Shown: one piece after another, positions 14,601 through 26,348 of the stretch
Numbering within the stretch: position 1 is the stretch's first letter
Layout of the letters: every line of letters begins with the position of its first letter
Origin: Pempheris klunzingeri
Lineage: Eukaryota > Chordata > Actinopteri > Acropomatiformes > Pempheridae
Reading direction: 5' to 3'
Assembly (NCBI RefSeq): GCF_042242105.1
Contig: NC_092024.1
Coordinates: forward strand, 2,166,001 to 2,230,000
DNA length: 64,000 nt
The notes under the pieces: generated by a model
Told to the model about the DNA's origin: nothing
Databases searched by the model: none
Seen by the model: the letters and a program-made list of their open reading frames with translations, nothing else
Translations under genes and position numbers: made by a program

Positions 14601-16331
14601 ATGGAGTTAAGCTGCCAGAGCGGTTCACTGAAGCAAGGCTGGGGCTGGACTTAACATCCTTCCAAGGACAGCTTGTATCTAACACCAGATCTGAAACGGG
14701 AGGCAGAGCTCAGTCAAGAATGGAAGGAATACTCTCTCTGAACTTTGCTCCTGAGTATTGAGATTTAAAGATTATATGATTTGCTAAGTATAAGCCATTT
14801 CCCTCTGATTTTGAGTCAGATATCTTTTATTACGCATATCTGGAATCTTGTGATGTGTAGAAGAGAGCTGGGAAATTAGAGCAGCTGACAGGATGTTGAG
14901 CATATCTTCTTCACACTAGACAAGTTTTTGTTCAGCTAATCAGGGTGGATGTCTCCGCTGATAATCCCCTCAGATTCATGGTAATTTCATTCCGAATTAA
15001 AAACCAAAGAAGGTGATCGTTTCAAAGCATCCAGCCAGCTCCTTCGCATGCTCATGTTTAACCATTAACTGATGTTCAAACAAACGTCACGCAGCCTTTA
15101 ATGCGAGGCTCCATTTGAGTTACTAACATCACTCATGTTTCAGTCAGGAGTTCAGAAAGAGAAATCGCCACTTATTTCATCCAGCTGGCATAAACCCCCC
15201 CCCCGTGCTACACTGTATTCACTGTCACCTGCATTATCTCTGATGATGAAACGATTAGCTTGTAACCGTTATGCCGACCACAAAGCTGGATAGGTGATGG
15301 ATGGGCTAAGTGATGGACTCAGGCGGTTGGTTGGGGGCTTTGTCTTGGATCTCTGACACCTTCTATCTTGCGATCCATACAACCCCCTCATTGCCCCCAT
15401 CCATCCCCCCCGATCCACCCCAGTTACCCCCACCAGCTGCCTCTGACCCCTCATCATAGCCCTGCCTCTGCTTGCCATGTGCTGGGAGTCAAAGGGTTCC
15501 CACCTATCGCTCATCAGAATGGAACCCCGCCATCTCCTGCCCCACGCACTAAATCACAATCAATCGCTTGGCAGACAGAGATGGATTGGGACATCCACGA
15601 CCCTGTACCTTTCAGGGAGGCCCCCACACTCCAAAGGGCTGCTGTCACTGACAAATAAAAGAGGTGGTTCCAGGAGGCGTGAGCAGGTCAAGTCTGCCTC
15701 CCATGGAAGGAAGTTATCACAAAGCAATGGAGGGAAATTCTTTTCTCTTTAGGAACAACAGTCAGAATGTCTGACGGCCTGTCGGTCAGAAGGATCGGTG
15801 GTAGAGAAATGAAATGTTTGCTTTGATGCTGAAATGACTTTATAATCAAATTCAATCAAATTTTGTGAGCAATATGGAGAATATACACCCAGGAGGAAAT
15901 ACTGGTCGTTTATGTTGCACAATAATGTGTTGTTCCCTGCTACACATCACAAGTTCATGGGGGTCGATGAGAGTTAAATCAAACCTATTGCCATAAAAAC
16001 GGTCAGTATTAGATTTGTACAGAAAGTTAGTTATGTCAGACTAGGCTTAAGTTTGGTTAGTGCTGCCGTCAAGTCCTTTCTAAAGACTGGTATTAACAAA
16101 GACCAACTTGGCAGTTTGGACCAGGCTTAAGACAAGCTGGTGTAACCCAGTATGAGCATTTCACAATAAATCAATGTGAATCAAATTATGCCCGACATGT
16201 CACTTAGATGTCCACTGAATGTCAGTCTGTCTGACATGCTGACTGTTAGCTAGGCAAATAGGATTAGTTGGGTCAAGCTCCTTTAATCTAACTTAAATAA
16301 ACTAGTTGGGTAACCAGCATAATATAGGAGT

Positions 16332-16380
16332 TATAATATATAATATATATATATATTATATATATATATAATATAATATA
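16332..16380. repeat. AT-rich simple repeat
   Basis: A run of TA and TAATA units with no other bases. A smaller similar tract sits at about 8815-8840 and another at 6400-6430. Confidence 0.9.
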
Positions 16381-17839
16381 GGGCAGTTTTTACAAAACAT
16401 CTTTTATTTAAGAAAATAAGCTTGACTGAAATGATTGCTAGCTAGTATAGCTGAATACTGTGTGTTATCCCCTATTTTACTGATGTTACATGTCTCATGA
16501 GACTCACAGTAATTAAAATTAGTAATATTCAGCAAACTCCGCTGTAGAAACATACAACAAATGAAAGTATATATAAATATAACACACCCCCTCATGATCT
16601 AATTAAGATGGTGCTTATGTACCAAGATATAAGTCCTAAAAATGTTCAATATAGAGCCACTTAGAAAAAAAACTCTCTCTGCCATTTAATCTCTGATACA
16701 TATATTCTGGCCTCCTGCACATTTGATTGTATTTATTTGTTGGTGTAAGATCAATAAGCTGCCTTACTTTTACAGCCTGTCTGCTTTCCCCCTTTACTCC
16801 TCTCTCAACATAATACATCTTGACATTCTGCCTCACATCATCATGTATATTTGACGAGGTGCTGTCTAGTGCTTCCTGATTTACTTCACAGCGGACTGAG
16901 TGATTGCATCATTCACGTGAGCGTGGTCAACAAATATCATTCAGACATGTAAAAGTCTCCACAATGCCATAACACGATGATTGGGAGTGAAAGATCTTAT
17001 TCTGTATTCACTGTCAAGGGCTCAAGGAGGATCATTCACATGTAGATGTGTCCTTCTGGAAGTGCCTCAGCTATACAATTTCCATTTAGATAAGGTGTAT
17101 ACACAAATAAAGAAAGGGCATTGGGTTCTTCATTTGATTAACTAATCATAGTCTTTGTAATTCCACTCGGAGACCTTGAAGGGCAGTGCCGGGCTGTGCA
17201 CCCTGATTAGCCTATGCATGATTGCTGCTGCTATGGCACAAATCAGTTCAAGTAACTCAACTCCATACACTAAACAGTGGCTGTGATTAAACAGGCGATT
17301 AAGACATAGAGAGTTTCTGTCCATTTAATCCCTTTTCCCATTGTCTGAACAGATAGCCACAGTATAGTCCCTGATCAGCAATAACTGAACACCACAAGAA
17401 TTGGAGTGAGAGGTGATTAGGGTCTTTAAAGCTCCCTGGAGTGTGCATGCAGGTTGTTTGTGATTAGCTCGAATTTAAAGGTACATTCTGTTCTTATTGC
17501 CTCTTGCCGGAGCAGGGAATTCATTATCCAGTGCTTAAGCTGAGAGGAAAAAAGGACAGCCCCAGGACAGATATAATATCTTTAAGTGAGAATGGAATAA
17601 TCCACATTTGCGGCACAAAATATGCCAAGTAAGGATGCTTCCGGTTCACGGCGTGTTGACAAACCAAAACAAAACACTCCTCAACCTCACGACTCGAGCC
17701 TCAAAGTGCTTTAACCCTCTTCCCACTTCTCTGTTAGCCCTCTTCATGTTGTGCAGTGGTGTCTGTGTATCATCTGAAGGCTGTATAGAAACTCTACAGC
17801 CCCTCTCCATGACTGATCTCTTTTGATAGAGCTCATTAT

Positions 17840-18160
17840 GCAAACTGCTCCCAACTCCCACCGCATAATTAGTGCTTAATTAATTTGAGTGAAATCTTTC
17901 ATCTATCTGTGTCCGGCCAGCTCCTTCCTTCCATTTACAACATGATATTAATTTCAGAGGGGGGAATAGTAGCCCAGCTGATGAAAAGGCTGATATAATT
18001 AATCAAGTACTGTATCTTTTTCCTTCATTTTTTGCAGGAATAATAATAAGTGTGATGAGCAGAGTCTGATTAACCCTATTATGCTCTCTAATTAGGATGA
18101 TCATTTAATAATCAAGGAAGCGGCACAATTATAAGAGAATGCAAATTATGCCATCTATTG
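17840..18160. promoter_or_regulatory. Homeodomain-motif-dense candidate enhancer
   Basis: About 320 bases hold many TAAT/ATTA core motifs, including GCTTAATTAATT near 17874 and CTAATTAGG near 18090, plus TGCAAATTATG at about 18140, an octamer-like site. There are no simple repeats and no open frame. This composition is typical of developmental enhancers; its position 6.7 kb upstream of insm1 suggests that gene as target. This is an inference from motif content only. Confidence 0.3.
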
Positions 18161-18502
18161 ACGAGTGCCCCAATTCTGGGAATTCTTAGTTTGGGAAATG
18201 TGGCATTCCATAGTGAAAGGTCAAGAAAAGGTTTGTCTCTTAATGTAAATATGTTAAGGATGTACTTACATACTTGAGCCCAAATTTTTCATACATTTCT
18301 TGGACCACAGCCACAACATGTCCAGGAGGAAATGACCAAACTATGTAGAGACAAAGGATGCAGCATGTTAGTCACAAACCCAGGTGACTCATAAATGAAA
18401 ATAAGCGCTTGATACCTAAGAATAGTCTAAGAGTAGGGAAATAGAGTTAGATGAGAAAAATGATACTACTTATGTCTGTGCAGTGAATCTGAACCAGGAG
18501 CC

Positions 18503-19253
18503 AGTTAGCTTAGCTTAGCATAAACTAGAGTTTATGACTGGAAGCAGGGGGAGGCAGCTGGTCTGGCTCTGTCCAAAAGGAGACAAAGTCTGCCTACCAG
18601 GACCTCTAAAGCTCACTAATTACACTGCTGTCTTTGGTTTGCTTAATAATCGATCCACACGCCAAAGTGTAACTATTTCTTGACTGGGTGAAGTAACTTC
18701 CTGGAGTGTTTCACTGTAAAACCGTGTTTACATTTCACTAAATGGCGTGTTAACTAACGAGCTTTAGAGGTGCTGGTAGGTGTAAACTGTTACATCTTTG
18801 AAAGGATGCGCTTTTCCAATATTTCTATTTGTGGTCCTAAACCAAAGTCAAACAGATTCAGCATTGAATACCCAAATGTGAAAGGTAGAACACGGACAGA
18901 TCTTCAGCACTAAGTTAACTGATTTGAATTTCACCAATTTATTCTGGTCATGCCAGCAAACATGCTAATGTTAAATGTCATTTATATACAGCAGTTGGCA
19001 GGTAATCAATCACCTGCCAACTCCTGTTCATAAATGACATGACCTCCATCTTCCTGCATGCTCTGATAGGGCCACCAAGCCAAAACATTAGCATACTGGT
19101 TGAAATTGCGACAATACATTGGTGAAATTGAGATTCGTCAACTTTGTCCCGAACAGCTGTGTGCGCAGCCTTTTACCTTTGGGTAAATGATTACCTTTGG
19201 ACAGAGCCAGGCACCGTCTCCAGTCTTTGTGCTGGGCCCAGCTAAGCTGAGTG
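18503..19253. mobile_element. Foldback (long inverted repeat) element, interrupted by a second insertion
   Basis: The left arm has GTTAGCTTAGCTTAGCAT (18504-18521), TGGCTCTGTCCAAAAGG (about 18564-18580) and CTACCAGGACCTCTAAAGC (18594-18612). The right side carries their inverted counterparts in mirror order: GCTTTAGAGGTGCTGGTAGG (18761-18780), then CCTTTGGACAGAGCCAGG (19194-19211), then CAGCTAAGCTGA (19240-19251). I recognise this as a non-coding inverted-repeat family that is common in percomorph fish. The right arm is split by about 400 bases of unrelated sequence (18794-19194). No transposase is present, so the copy is non-autonomous. Confidence 0.8.
18794..19194. mobile_element. Insertion with a palindromic core inside the foldback element
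   Basis: This segment breaks the right arm of the surrounding foldback element and is flanked by TTAC on both sides (18790-18793 and 19191-19194), a likely 4-bp target-site duplication. Its core is itself an imperfect hairpin of about 230 bases. The outer arms at 18914-18938 and 19118-19142 match inverted in most positions. ATGTCATTTAT at 18975-18985 mirrors 19030-19040, and GTTGGCAGGT at 18994-19003 mirrors ACCTGCCAAC at 19012-19021 around an 8-base loop. It has no open frame and is probably a MITE-like element; no family is assigned. Confidence 0.6.
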
Positions 19254-21811
19254 GCTGCCGTACAGACACGCGGACGTGATTTTCTTATCGAACTCTTGGC
19301 AAGAAGGCAAATGAATATATTTCCTCAAATGGAGAACTATCTTTTCTTTTTTGATTGTATCACTATTTCTTTTTCAAAATAAACCACAGCACTAGTAACA
19401 CTGTAAAATAAAAGCAAAAAGATCAACAAGGGCACATTACTATTCATCTCAGAGTAAGAATGACAGAAAAACTGTAAATGTTTCTTGTGCTGGCTCTCAT
19501 CCCTCGGACGCTGGCCGCCCTGTGTGTTTTTATAGAGCCTGAGGCACAGCTGCTGCTGTAAAGTGAAGGCCAGAGGTTCAGTACCATGGACAGCAACCAG
19601 TCTTCTCCAGATAAGATCACGTCCACAGACCATCTACATCCAGGGCTTCTGTTCTAAGTGAGACATTGTGAATATTAATTCAAGAAACAGGACAGTAATG
19701 TATTTAACAGAGATTTCTACATGTGTCTAATGTATGAACAAGTGAGATAAGCCGGCTAGATGAAAGATGAGCAATGGGTAGCTCCATATGTCAATAGATA
19801 AAGGATATGGCCCATTAGGTCTGCCAGAGTCCATCTTTCATGCTCCTTGATGATACAGCTGCTGTCTACACTTTCATCAAGATAATGGTGACCTCATATA
19901 TGGAGTCTATGAGCAATGGCCCTGATTTCATTTTTCTTACATGGAGTCATTATCAATATCATTACAATCTTCAGGGAGCAAGTGAGCAACAGAGGGTGGA
20001 TCTTTTTTTGTTGTCTAGTTGTGTGAAAAACGCATCGACTGCTAAGCCGAACGCCTGTCAGTAAGGTTTTCTTTGTATATGCTGGCCTCTCTTGCTACAG
20101 TGTGTATGCCTCCTCCACTTCTTTGTATCTGCGAAGTGCGTGCGTGTGTGTACCTCAATTTACCAGTCTTCACCCCCATAGTGCAGCTGTGCCTCAGAGG
20201 ACTCTTGTGAAGTAATTGAATGAGCCGGGGCAGAGGGAAACCTGTGGCAGCGAACGTGGTGCCCGCTGGCCTTATTATCCGTAATACGGCAGCCGCTCTG
20301 CCTGCACTCTCTCATCCGCTCATGAATACAGAAATGAATGTGGTGGACGTCAGAGGTGAACGCAGAGGGGAGAAACAGGCCAGAGCTGTTTTAATCAGCT
20401 CCCAGATCGAACAATCACTTTATCCACCTCCACAGCTCAGAGGTGAATTAGTGTTTAACATTCCAGGGCATGCTTTCTGACGGGGGACTCCACCCCAAAC
20501 AACCAATGGACTGCGGAGATGATTGAGAGACACTCTGATGCTTTTGATGAGTAAATTAGAGCTAAACATGCCCTGGGGACTCCAGCAACTGATATGCCTG
20601 ATATGCGGGAACACCTCTTTTGTTTTTTAATGAGAGCTTCTTTACAAGCAAAAGAAAATCTGGTGATGTCCCTTTGAAGCCTTTGTTCATACATGTGTGT
20701 GCACAAAGCATCAGCCACCTCACAGCATTTATGTGTTTTGTAACCGTTGATATGTCATTTCATAATTAGTTTGCAGCGGATTTAATAACATAATCCCACA
20801 GTAAAGATGCACCACAAGATATGGTATGTATTCAGTATATATAAATTGTTTGCAGCTGGCTACACAGAACCTTTTGAGCGATGACATAAAAGCCCAGAAA
20901 CATCTGTCCTCATTGACTCATCAGCATCATTGTCAAAAGTACAGTTGACATCAGGGACATTCCCAGTCAACACCGAGGTCCATTAGTCTTAAGCTCAGAG
21001 CTATACCACTTTGCAGGGCTTTTCACAGTAACCTGGTCTCATGGGCATCCTTCTAAAGTACACTTTAAAGTCTAGACAGTGACCTCGGTGTTGCTCTCAT
21101 GGCCAACTAGGCAATTTCCACATTGATCATTGGGATGCTACAGTCTGACTTTGTTTCTAGAAGCTTGCTACCAAAACCTTTTACTACTGTTGCTCTTTCG
21201 GTGCGGGCTGACCGCTGTTTCACGGTGAAATGTTGACTCCCCTGAGATTGCCTATACAGATGGTTTTCGTGATCTGCCCAGAGAAACCAGTCATTGGGAC
21301 TCAATGAAGAATGTTCGACCCTCTGAAAACACAAGATAAAGCGGAATACGCCCCAACTCAGTAGGATCTCGATCTCGTACTGAGCTTTTATTCTCTTTGG
21401 AAGTGACAGTGAAACAACATTAGGGATCCTGCTGATTGTGTATTTGTTGTCACAGTCTAATACCTTCATTGGTAACAATCCTCACTCTTGAAAGAGCAGG
21501 TCATCAAATAGCAACAGAACTAATTCAAAAAATAAAATACGCACAATAACTTACTAACAGAGCAGGTAAAAACAGTAGAATAGGATGGAGGACAGTGTTC
21601 CTCCTCTATAGAAACAGTTTAAATGTGTGGTGGAGAAGCTCATATACAACTATATTTAAAAACCAATCACTTCATTAAACTCTGACACTTTTGTTCTACT
21701 GTGTCATTGTTCTCTTGTTGGTGCTCGCCTGCTCTCAGTTCCGTGGACAAAGCCTAAAGCCGAGGCTGTACTGTGTCCACAGCCAGCCTGATTAAATCTG
21801 GGTCCCTCGCT

Positions 21812-21832
21812 GGCTCTCTCCATGGTGCTGAA
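21812..21832 (-). promoter_or_regulatory. RE1/NRSE-like site, possible REST binding
   Basis: Compared with the 21-base canonical RE1 read on the minus strand, 18 positions match. The TTCAGCACC half is perfect, and the mismatches are at the central base and two positions of the GGACAGCGCC half; spacing is canonical. REST silences neuronal and neuroendocrine genes outside neurons. The site is 3.0 kb upstream of insm1, a neuroendocrine gene. No other match of this quality was noticed in the window, though this was a reading and not a computed scan. Confidence 0.5.
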
Positions 21833-22494
21833 AGAGCCCTCTATCAGATTACAAGCAGCCAGAATAGGACCTCAGCTAATCCATTACAATAATTGATTGA
21901 CAATGCATTGAAGGTGGCCATGTAGTGAGCACCAATTACAGTCATGTCCTATTGCACTTTCAAATTGGCTGGAGCTGGCAAAGCATGCAGAGCCAATCAT
22001 TTCTGTGGGAGGTATACAGGAGGTTTCTGTGGTGAGAACAAGAGGAATCTAATCTTCGTCAAATAACCAAACTGCTCGGCGGCTCCTTCTGTAACCTGGT
22101 TAATGTTTGACAGAAACAGCGCGGTCAGATGCCTGAGAGATCTCAGTGCAATGCTTCGGACGGACGGAGGTAAACTTTCTCTGTGTGATCTCGGCTTTAA
22201 TTCTTCCTCCTGTAGGTGGTGCAATGAAGTAAGAGCTGGGCTGTGAGGCCAGGATCGCTCAAACTTCTGGTTCCACCTGTAAGAGACGAGGCCTTCAACA
22301 GGCATCATTCTGAAGTGACTCTTCACAGAGAGCTGGACACGTTCAGGCCTCTTATATATAAAATAATCATTTACATCACATCAGAAGCATTTTAAAACAA
22401 TCATTTACTCGAGGAAGTTGCACTGGCAGCACTGGTAAGTGGGAGCAGCGTTTAAATCCTATAGCATGCAGTAAGGCTTGGGAGGGGGGGGGGC

Positions 22495-22640
22495 AGCAGA
22501 GACTGCATTAAAGCAGCTGCAGCTGTATGCTAATTAGGCGCCTATGCTTCCCGTCCGCCAGGGCAGCACGCGCCACTGATCAAACACGCGCATGCGTCGG
22601 TGCAGCCGAGAGCAGCACACCGGCCCACGCGCTCCACAGA
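22495..22640 (+). promoter_or_regulatory. Candidate proximal enhancer: tandem E-boxes, homeodomain site, NRF1-like site
   Basis: CAGCTGCAGCTG near 22514 provides two adjacent E-boxes of the type bound by proneural bHLH factors. It is followed within 15 bases by a CTAATTAGG homeodomain core, and 50 bases later by GCGCATGCG, an NRF1-like palindrome in CpG-rich DNA. insm1 is known as a target of proneural bHLH factors, which makes this a sensible candidate. Function is inferred. Confidence 0.35.
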
Positions 22641-23139
22641 GATGATCACGGGGGAAAGAGGAACTCGTTAAAATGCCATCAAAGCGTGTCGTCCCAATAA
22701 ACCACGACTAATAGATGCAGCCTGACAGAACAACAAGTAACTGCAGAGGAATCACAAACAGCACGTGAATAGAGCCGATAGAAAGAGAACTAGAGGAGAT
22801 TTCAGAATACAACCACAAAAAAAGACACGAACAAATAAATACATAATTAGAATAAAAACGATTAGGTGGCGTGCACACTTTCAAACTTTACAGAAAAGTG
22901 GTTTTCGACTAAATAAAAATGAAAACTAAATCAAAATAAATGGTTAAACTGAGTAAATCACTTAAAAACGTGGAAAAGTTTTGTCTCAATCTTAAGAACA
23001 ATTCAAAAATGATCCTTTTTTGGTTTAGTGTGAGCAGATCTGTCATTTAACCCTTTATCTAAGCCAAATAACGGTGTGCTGTCAGGCAGGTGAGAAGGCA
23101 GCAGCACACAGAGGCCCATTGAAGGGAGGGCGCAGGCCT

Positions 23140-23240
23140 GCGGCTCAGCTCCGATTGTGTAATTATTTGACTTGGTCATACTGCAGCTTTATGCAAATGA
23201 GGGGAACAATGTACGACGATGGAGATTAATTCCTCCCTGG
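23140..23240 (+). promoter_or_regulatory. Candidate regulatory block with POU octamer
   Basis: A perfect ATGCAAAT octamer at 23191-23198 sits with GTAATTATTTG about 35 bases upstream, in unique sequence between AT-rich stretches. It is 1.7 kb upstream of the insm1 start codon. The reading is by motif only. Confidence 0.3.
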
Positions 23241-23669
23241 TCTGCCGACTGAAAGGAAAAAGAATGCACTCTCTGCCAAGTGGCGCACTGCAGCATACAT
23301 TTAGCCATTATAACGAGAAAAAAAAGAACAAACATACAATATATGAGGTATGTGCAGAAGCCAGGTGGAGGGGGGGTGGGGGCTGGTTAAGAAAATAGGA
23401 CATGTACAGTGTTTTTGTCTGAAAAAAGTTGTCTTTGTCAGACACACAGGAGGCTGCAGAATCTTTTACTTTTACTGAAAAGGAGTTTTGTTTTAAGAAA
23501 AGTCTCAATGTGGATCTAAAACGAACCGTGCAACGCATTTAGTTGTTTAACTATTTGATTCGTTTCAATGAAAACTTAAATGTTGGCGCCTCTTTAAGCA
23601 GACTGGAGCCTCCAGTGCGCGAATATCATCAGGAAAACAGCTCATATTTAGACGAACACCAGTCAAAGT

Positions 23670-23672
<3 letters not shown>

Positions 23673-23700
<28 letters not shown>

Positions 23701-23701
23701 T
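23673..23701. repeat. (CAG)n trinucleotide repeat
   Basis: About nine to ten uninterrupted CAG units in non-coding DNA upstream of insm1. Open frames across it have no gene-like context. Confidence 0.95.
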
Positions 23702-24629
23702 CGTTCTGAGCTCTGGATATCTGTGCAGCATTTTACAACACAAGCCTCTGCTGCGGCCTTCTTTGTCTGGGGCTCTGATTCCGCCCAGCACGCGCCTAGC
23801 TGTGGGCCAGATTGGCCGTGAGTCCCGTTTCACAGTTAAGAGGTCAATTTGCCTTTCAAACGAAAAAAAAAAAAAAAGCAGGGATATCCAAGCACGGGCA
23901 GACGTGGCTATTGTGCACAAAGACCAGAGGGCCTTCTTATTACTTATGTATGCAGCGAGATGTCTGATTTATATGTCGAGTTAAACTACCGAGACAGACA
24001 CGTGCCCTAAAATAAAGAAACACTCCCTCTATGGTGTTTATTTAAGACATAATAAAATAAAGGCCTGTAAAAACGGGCTTATTTGGTTTGTGGAGGGCCT
24101 GCGTGGTGTGCGTAAAGGTCGTGCGTAAAAGAGACTGTTTCATGGATGGAGACAGTAAACGAATGCAAACCGTGATGAGGTCAAAAAAAGCAAAAAACAA
24201 CCTGAAACAGTGAATTGAGAGAATCTGGTCCTCCTGTTGTGGCTAAAGGCGAGTTGTCTCATTCACAGCTTCACAGTGCAAGTTGAATGGAACACAGGTT
24301 TTGGTTTGGATTTAACCAAGCTGGTCTCGTCCCCGTCTTAATTCTAAATTGTGATGATTGTGGCAGTGACGGACATTTCCTTTTGGCAGCTCCGTGGCCC
24401 CCAGAGGAGAGCCACAAAGCCGTGGCACGTGTGCAGTTGTATAGGGGCCCATCAGACCGTAAAAAGAGGAGGGTCCCGGCGTGTGCCTCTGTCAGGGAGG
24501 GGCCGAACGCACACATTAATGTAATAAACCGCCAGTACATCTGCTAAGCTATCTGCACATCCTCCAACGAAATCCACCAAACCCAGGCTCTAAGCCCTCC
24601 CACAATCAAATCCACTGGGATCTTGGTTT

Positions 24630-24700
24630 CATCCGATTGGTCGGGGATGCTGCAACGGGGGGGCGAGAACAATAGCATCATTCCGGCATAAAAAGAGTGG
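24630..24700 (+). promoter_or_regulatory. insm1 core promoter
   Basis: An inverted CCAAT box (GATTGG, 24635-24640) is followed about 50 bases later by a TATA-like ATAAAAA at 24688-24694. Transcription would then begin near 24720, giving a 5' UTR of roughly 140 bases ahead of the insm1 ATG at 24861. The CCAAT-to-TATA spacing is normal for a regulated RNA polymerase II promoter. Confidence 0.6.
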
Positions 24701-24860
24701 AGCTATGCCTTGGAGACGAAAACATTTCAGCAACAGAGGGATCGATATACTGGGGAGATAAAGTCCCATAAGCTTCTAGTGTTGCCATATTTTTAACAAA
24801 CCTGGATACTCGAGACTTCACCCACCACCCCGAAGTGCCTTTCCGCTGTAACTCGCCAAG

Positions 24861-26348
24861 ATGCCCAAAGGATTCCTGGTAAAACGAAACAAGAAATCTG
24901 CACATGTTTCATACAGGACTCGGTCAGACGAAGATGACCCCCAGGAGCCTCCCACCCCAGCTGCCTTTCCGAGTCAGGCGGACCCCTCACCGCCGATGTC
25001 CGTGGCGTCCAGTCCAGACCGCGCCGCAGCATTGCCGGATTTCACAGCAGCTGAGGCGCCGGTGCCAAGACTGGAGAAGCCGGCACAGTTCGGCAACCCA
25101 GAGGCGGTGTGCCAAGCCCTCTACAGCCCCACCCGGCCCATCAGCAAGGAGCACGACAGGGGATATTTTGAGCGAAGTTTCAATCTGGGCTCGCCCATTT
25201 CTGCCGAGTCATTCCCGACACCTGCCTCCATCTCCGGCCTGGACCACCTCCTGTACGCTCCGGTCGACCTGAAAATCGGCACCAGCAACAGCAGCCGCAG
25301 CGGCACCACCACCAGCAGCCTCCCGGCACCAAGCAACCGGGTCGGCACCAAAAGACCCGCATCTGACGGTGCAGAGCGCAAACCTAAACCCTCGTCCAAG
25401 AAACCCAAAGCCATTAGAAAACTCAACTTTGAAGACGAGGTGACGACATCTCCGGTACTCGGTCTCAGAATCAAAGAGGGGCCGGTGGAGATGAAGCCGA
25501 GGGCGCAGTCCTCCGGGGGAAACAAACCTTTGGGGGAGTTTGTGTGTCAGCTGTGCAAGGAGGCGTATGCGGATCCCTTCTCTCTGGCGCAGCACAAGTG
25601 CTCCCGCATCATCAGGGTCGAGTACCGGTGCCCCGAGTGCGACAAGATGTTCAGCTGCCCGGCCAACCTCGCCTCTCACCGCCGCTGGCACAAACCCCGG
25701 AGCACCGGCGTGCCCGCGATGTCACCCGCGCAGGGCATCAAACCAGAGATGGCCAAAATACCACCGCTAGGTGTCAAGTCAGTCACCGACGAAGCCAAAG
25801 ACATGAGTGACAGAGACACCCCGAGCCCAGGTCTGTCCGAGTCGGGCTCTGAAGATGGCTCATATGACTGCCAGTACTGCGGGAAGAGGTTTAAGCGACA
25901 AGCATACCTAAGAAAACACATCATGGGACACCAGGCCTTGCAAAAGAAAGTTCTGGAGGAGCACGGGTTTCAAACCAGCGACCGCGCGGCAGAGCAGGCT
26001 CCGGTCCCATCCTCCTCCTCCTCCTCCTCCTCCTCAGCATCATCATCATCATCCTCCTCCTCCTCCTCATCATCATCTTCATCCTCAGAGGAAGCCTCAA
26101 ACCAAAGCCCTCTCAATCTGAGCCCGGTGGACTGCCTGCTGTGCCCGGTGTGCGGGGAGAGTTTCACCAGCAGGGCCGGCCAGGAGAGACACCTGCGCCT
26201 CATGCACTCCTCCCAGATTTACCCGTGCAAATACTGCCCCGCCACTCTCTACAGCTCGCCGGGGCTCACCAGGCACATAAACAAGTGCCACCCCTCGGAG
26301 AACAGGCAGGTGATCCTGCTCCAAATGCCGGTGCGCCCCGCCTGCTAA
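24861..26348 (+). CDS. insm1: Insulinoma-associated protein 1, intronless zinc-finger repressor
   Basis: Nuclear transcriptional repressor of neuroendocrine and neuronal differentiation. The single open frame encodes 495 residues (human 510, also intronless). Residues 1-20 form the SNAG domain ([12 protein letters not shown]), which recruits LSD1/CoREST-type complexes. A conserved N-terminal block contains [11 protein letters not shown] and AESFPTP, followed by KKPKAIRKL and [12 protein letters not shown]. Five zinc fingers follow: a C2HC-type finger (about 226-248), then C2H2 fingers at about 255-277, 335-357, 426-449 and 454-477. The C-terminus ends VRPAC as in human INSM1, which excludes the divergent INSM2. 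A serine-rich tract (about 384-408) lies between fingers 3 and 4, followed by PLNLS (417-421), a possible CtBP-binding motif. Teleosts have insm1a and insm1b; which one this is cannot be decided here. The start is set by the SNAG domain, which must be N-terminal. Confidence 0.97.
   Translation: MPKGFLVKRNKKSAHVSYRTRSDEDDPQEPPTPAAFPSQADPSPPMSVASSPDRAAALPDFTAAEAPVPRLEKPAQFGNPEAVCQALYSPTRPISKEHDRGYFERSFNLGSPISAESFPTPASISGLDHLLYAPVDLKIGTSNSSRSGTTTSSLPAPSNRVGTKRPASDGAERKPKPSSKKPKAIRKLNFEDEVTTSPVLGLRIKEGPVEMKPRAQSSGGNKPLGEFVCQLCKEAYADPFSLAQHKCSRIIRVEYRCPECDKMFSCPANLASHRRWHKPRSTGVPAMSPAQGIKPEMAKIPPLGVKSVTDEAKDMSDRDTPSPGLSESGSEDGSYDCQYCGKRFKRQAYLRKHIMGHQALQKKVLEEHGFQTSDRAAEQAPVPSSSSSSSSSASSSSSSSSSSSSSSSSEEASNQSPLNLSPVDCLLCPVCGESFTSRAGQERHLRLMHSSQIYPCKYCPATLYSSPGLTRHINKCHPSENRQVILLQMPVRPAC

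Larger units (their letters stand above)
11613..18500. other. Gene-free intergenic DNA, kazald to foldback element
   Basis: I see no coding exon in this stretch. It contains a short pyrimidine-rich block (12105-12250), a C-run at 15197-15204, and an AT dinucleotide-rich tract at about 16332-16380. Several segments have the look of vertebrate conserved non-coding DNA, mixing TAATTA, ATTAG and CAATTA motifs without repeats, most densely at 17840-18160. This suggests distal regulatory sequence for insm1, but conservation cannot be tested from one sequence. Confidence 0.5.
19254..24600. other. Gene-free DNA upstream of insm1
   Basis: No exon could be supported. Noted within it are the RE1-like site (21812-21832), the E-box/NRF1-like cluster (22495-22640), an octamer-containing block (23140-23240) and a CAG repeat (23673-23701). 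The longest open frame here (minus strand, 21107-21478) resembles no family I know and has no supporting splice or start context. Confidence 0.5.

Noticed and set aside
21107..21478. A 123-codon open frame on the minus strand
   Set aside because: Composition is plausible but there is no start context, splice signal or recognised family. It lies in intergenic DNA where one frame of this length is expected by chance in 64 kb, or it may be an unrecognised repeat.
25121..25691. Long antisense open frames (134 and 160 codons) within insm1
   Set aside because: They are shadows of the GC-rich insm1 coding strand; the SNAG and zinc-finger frame explains the sequence.
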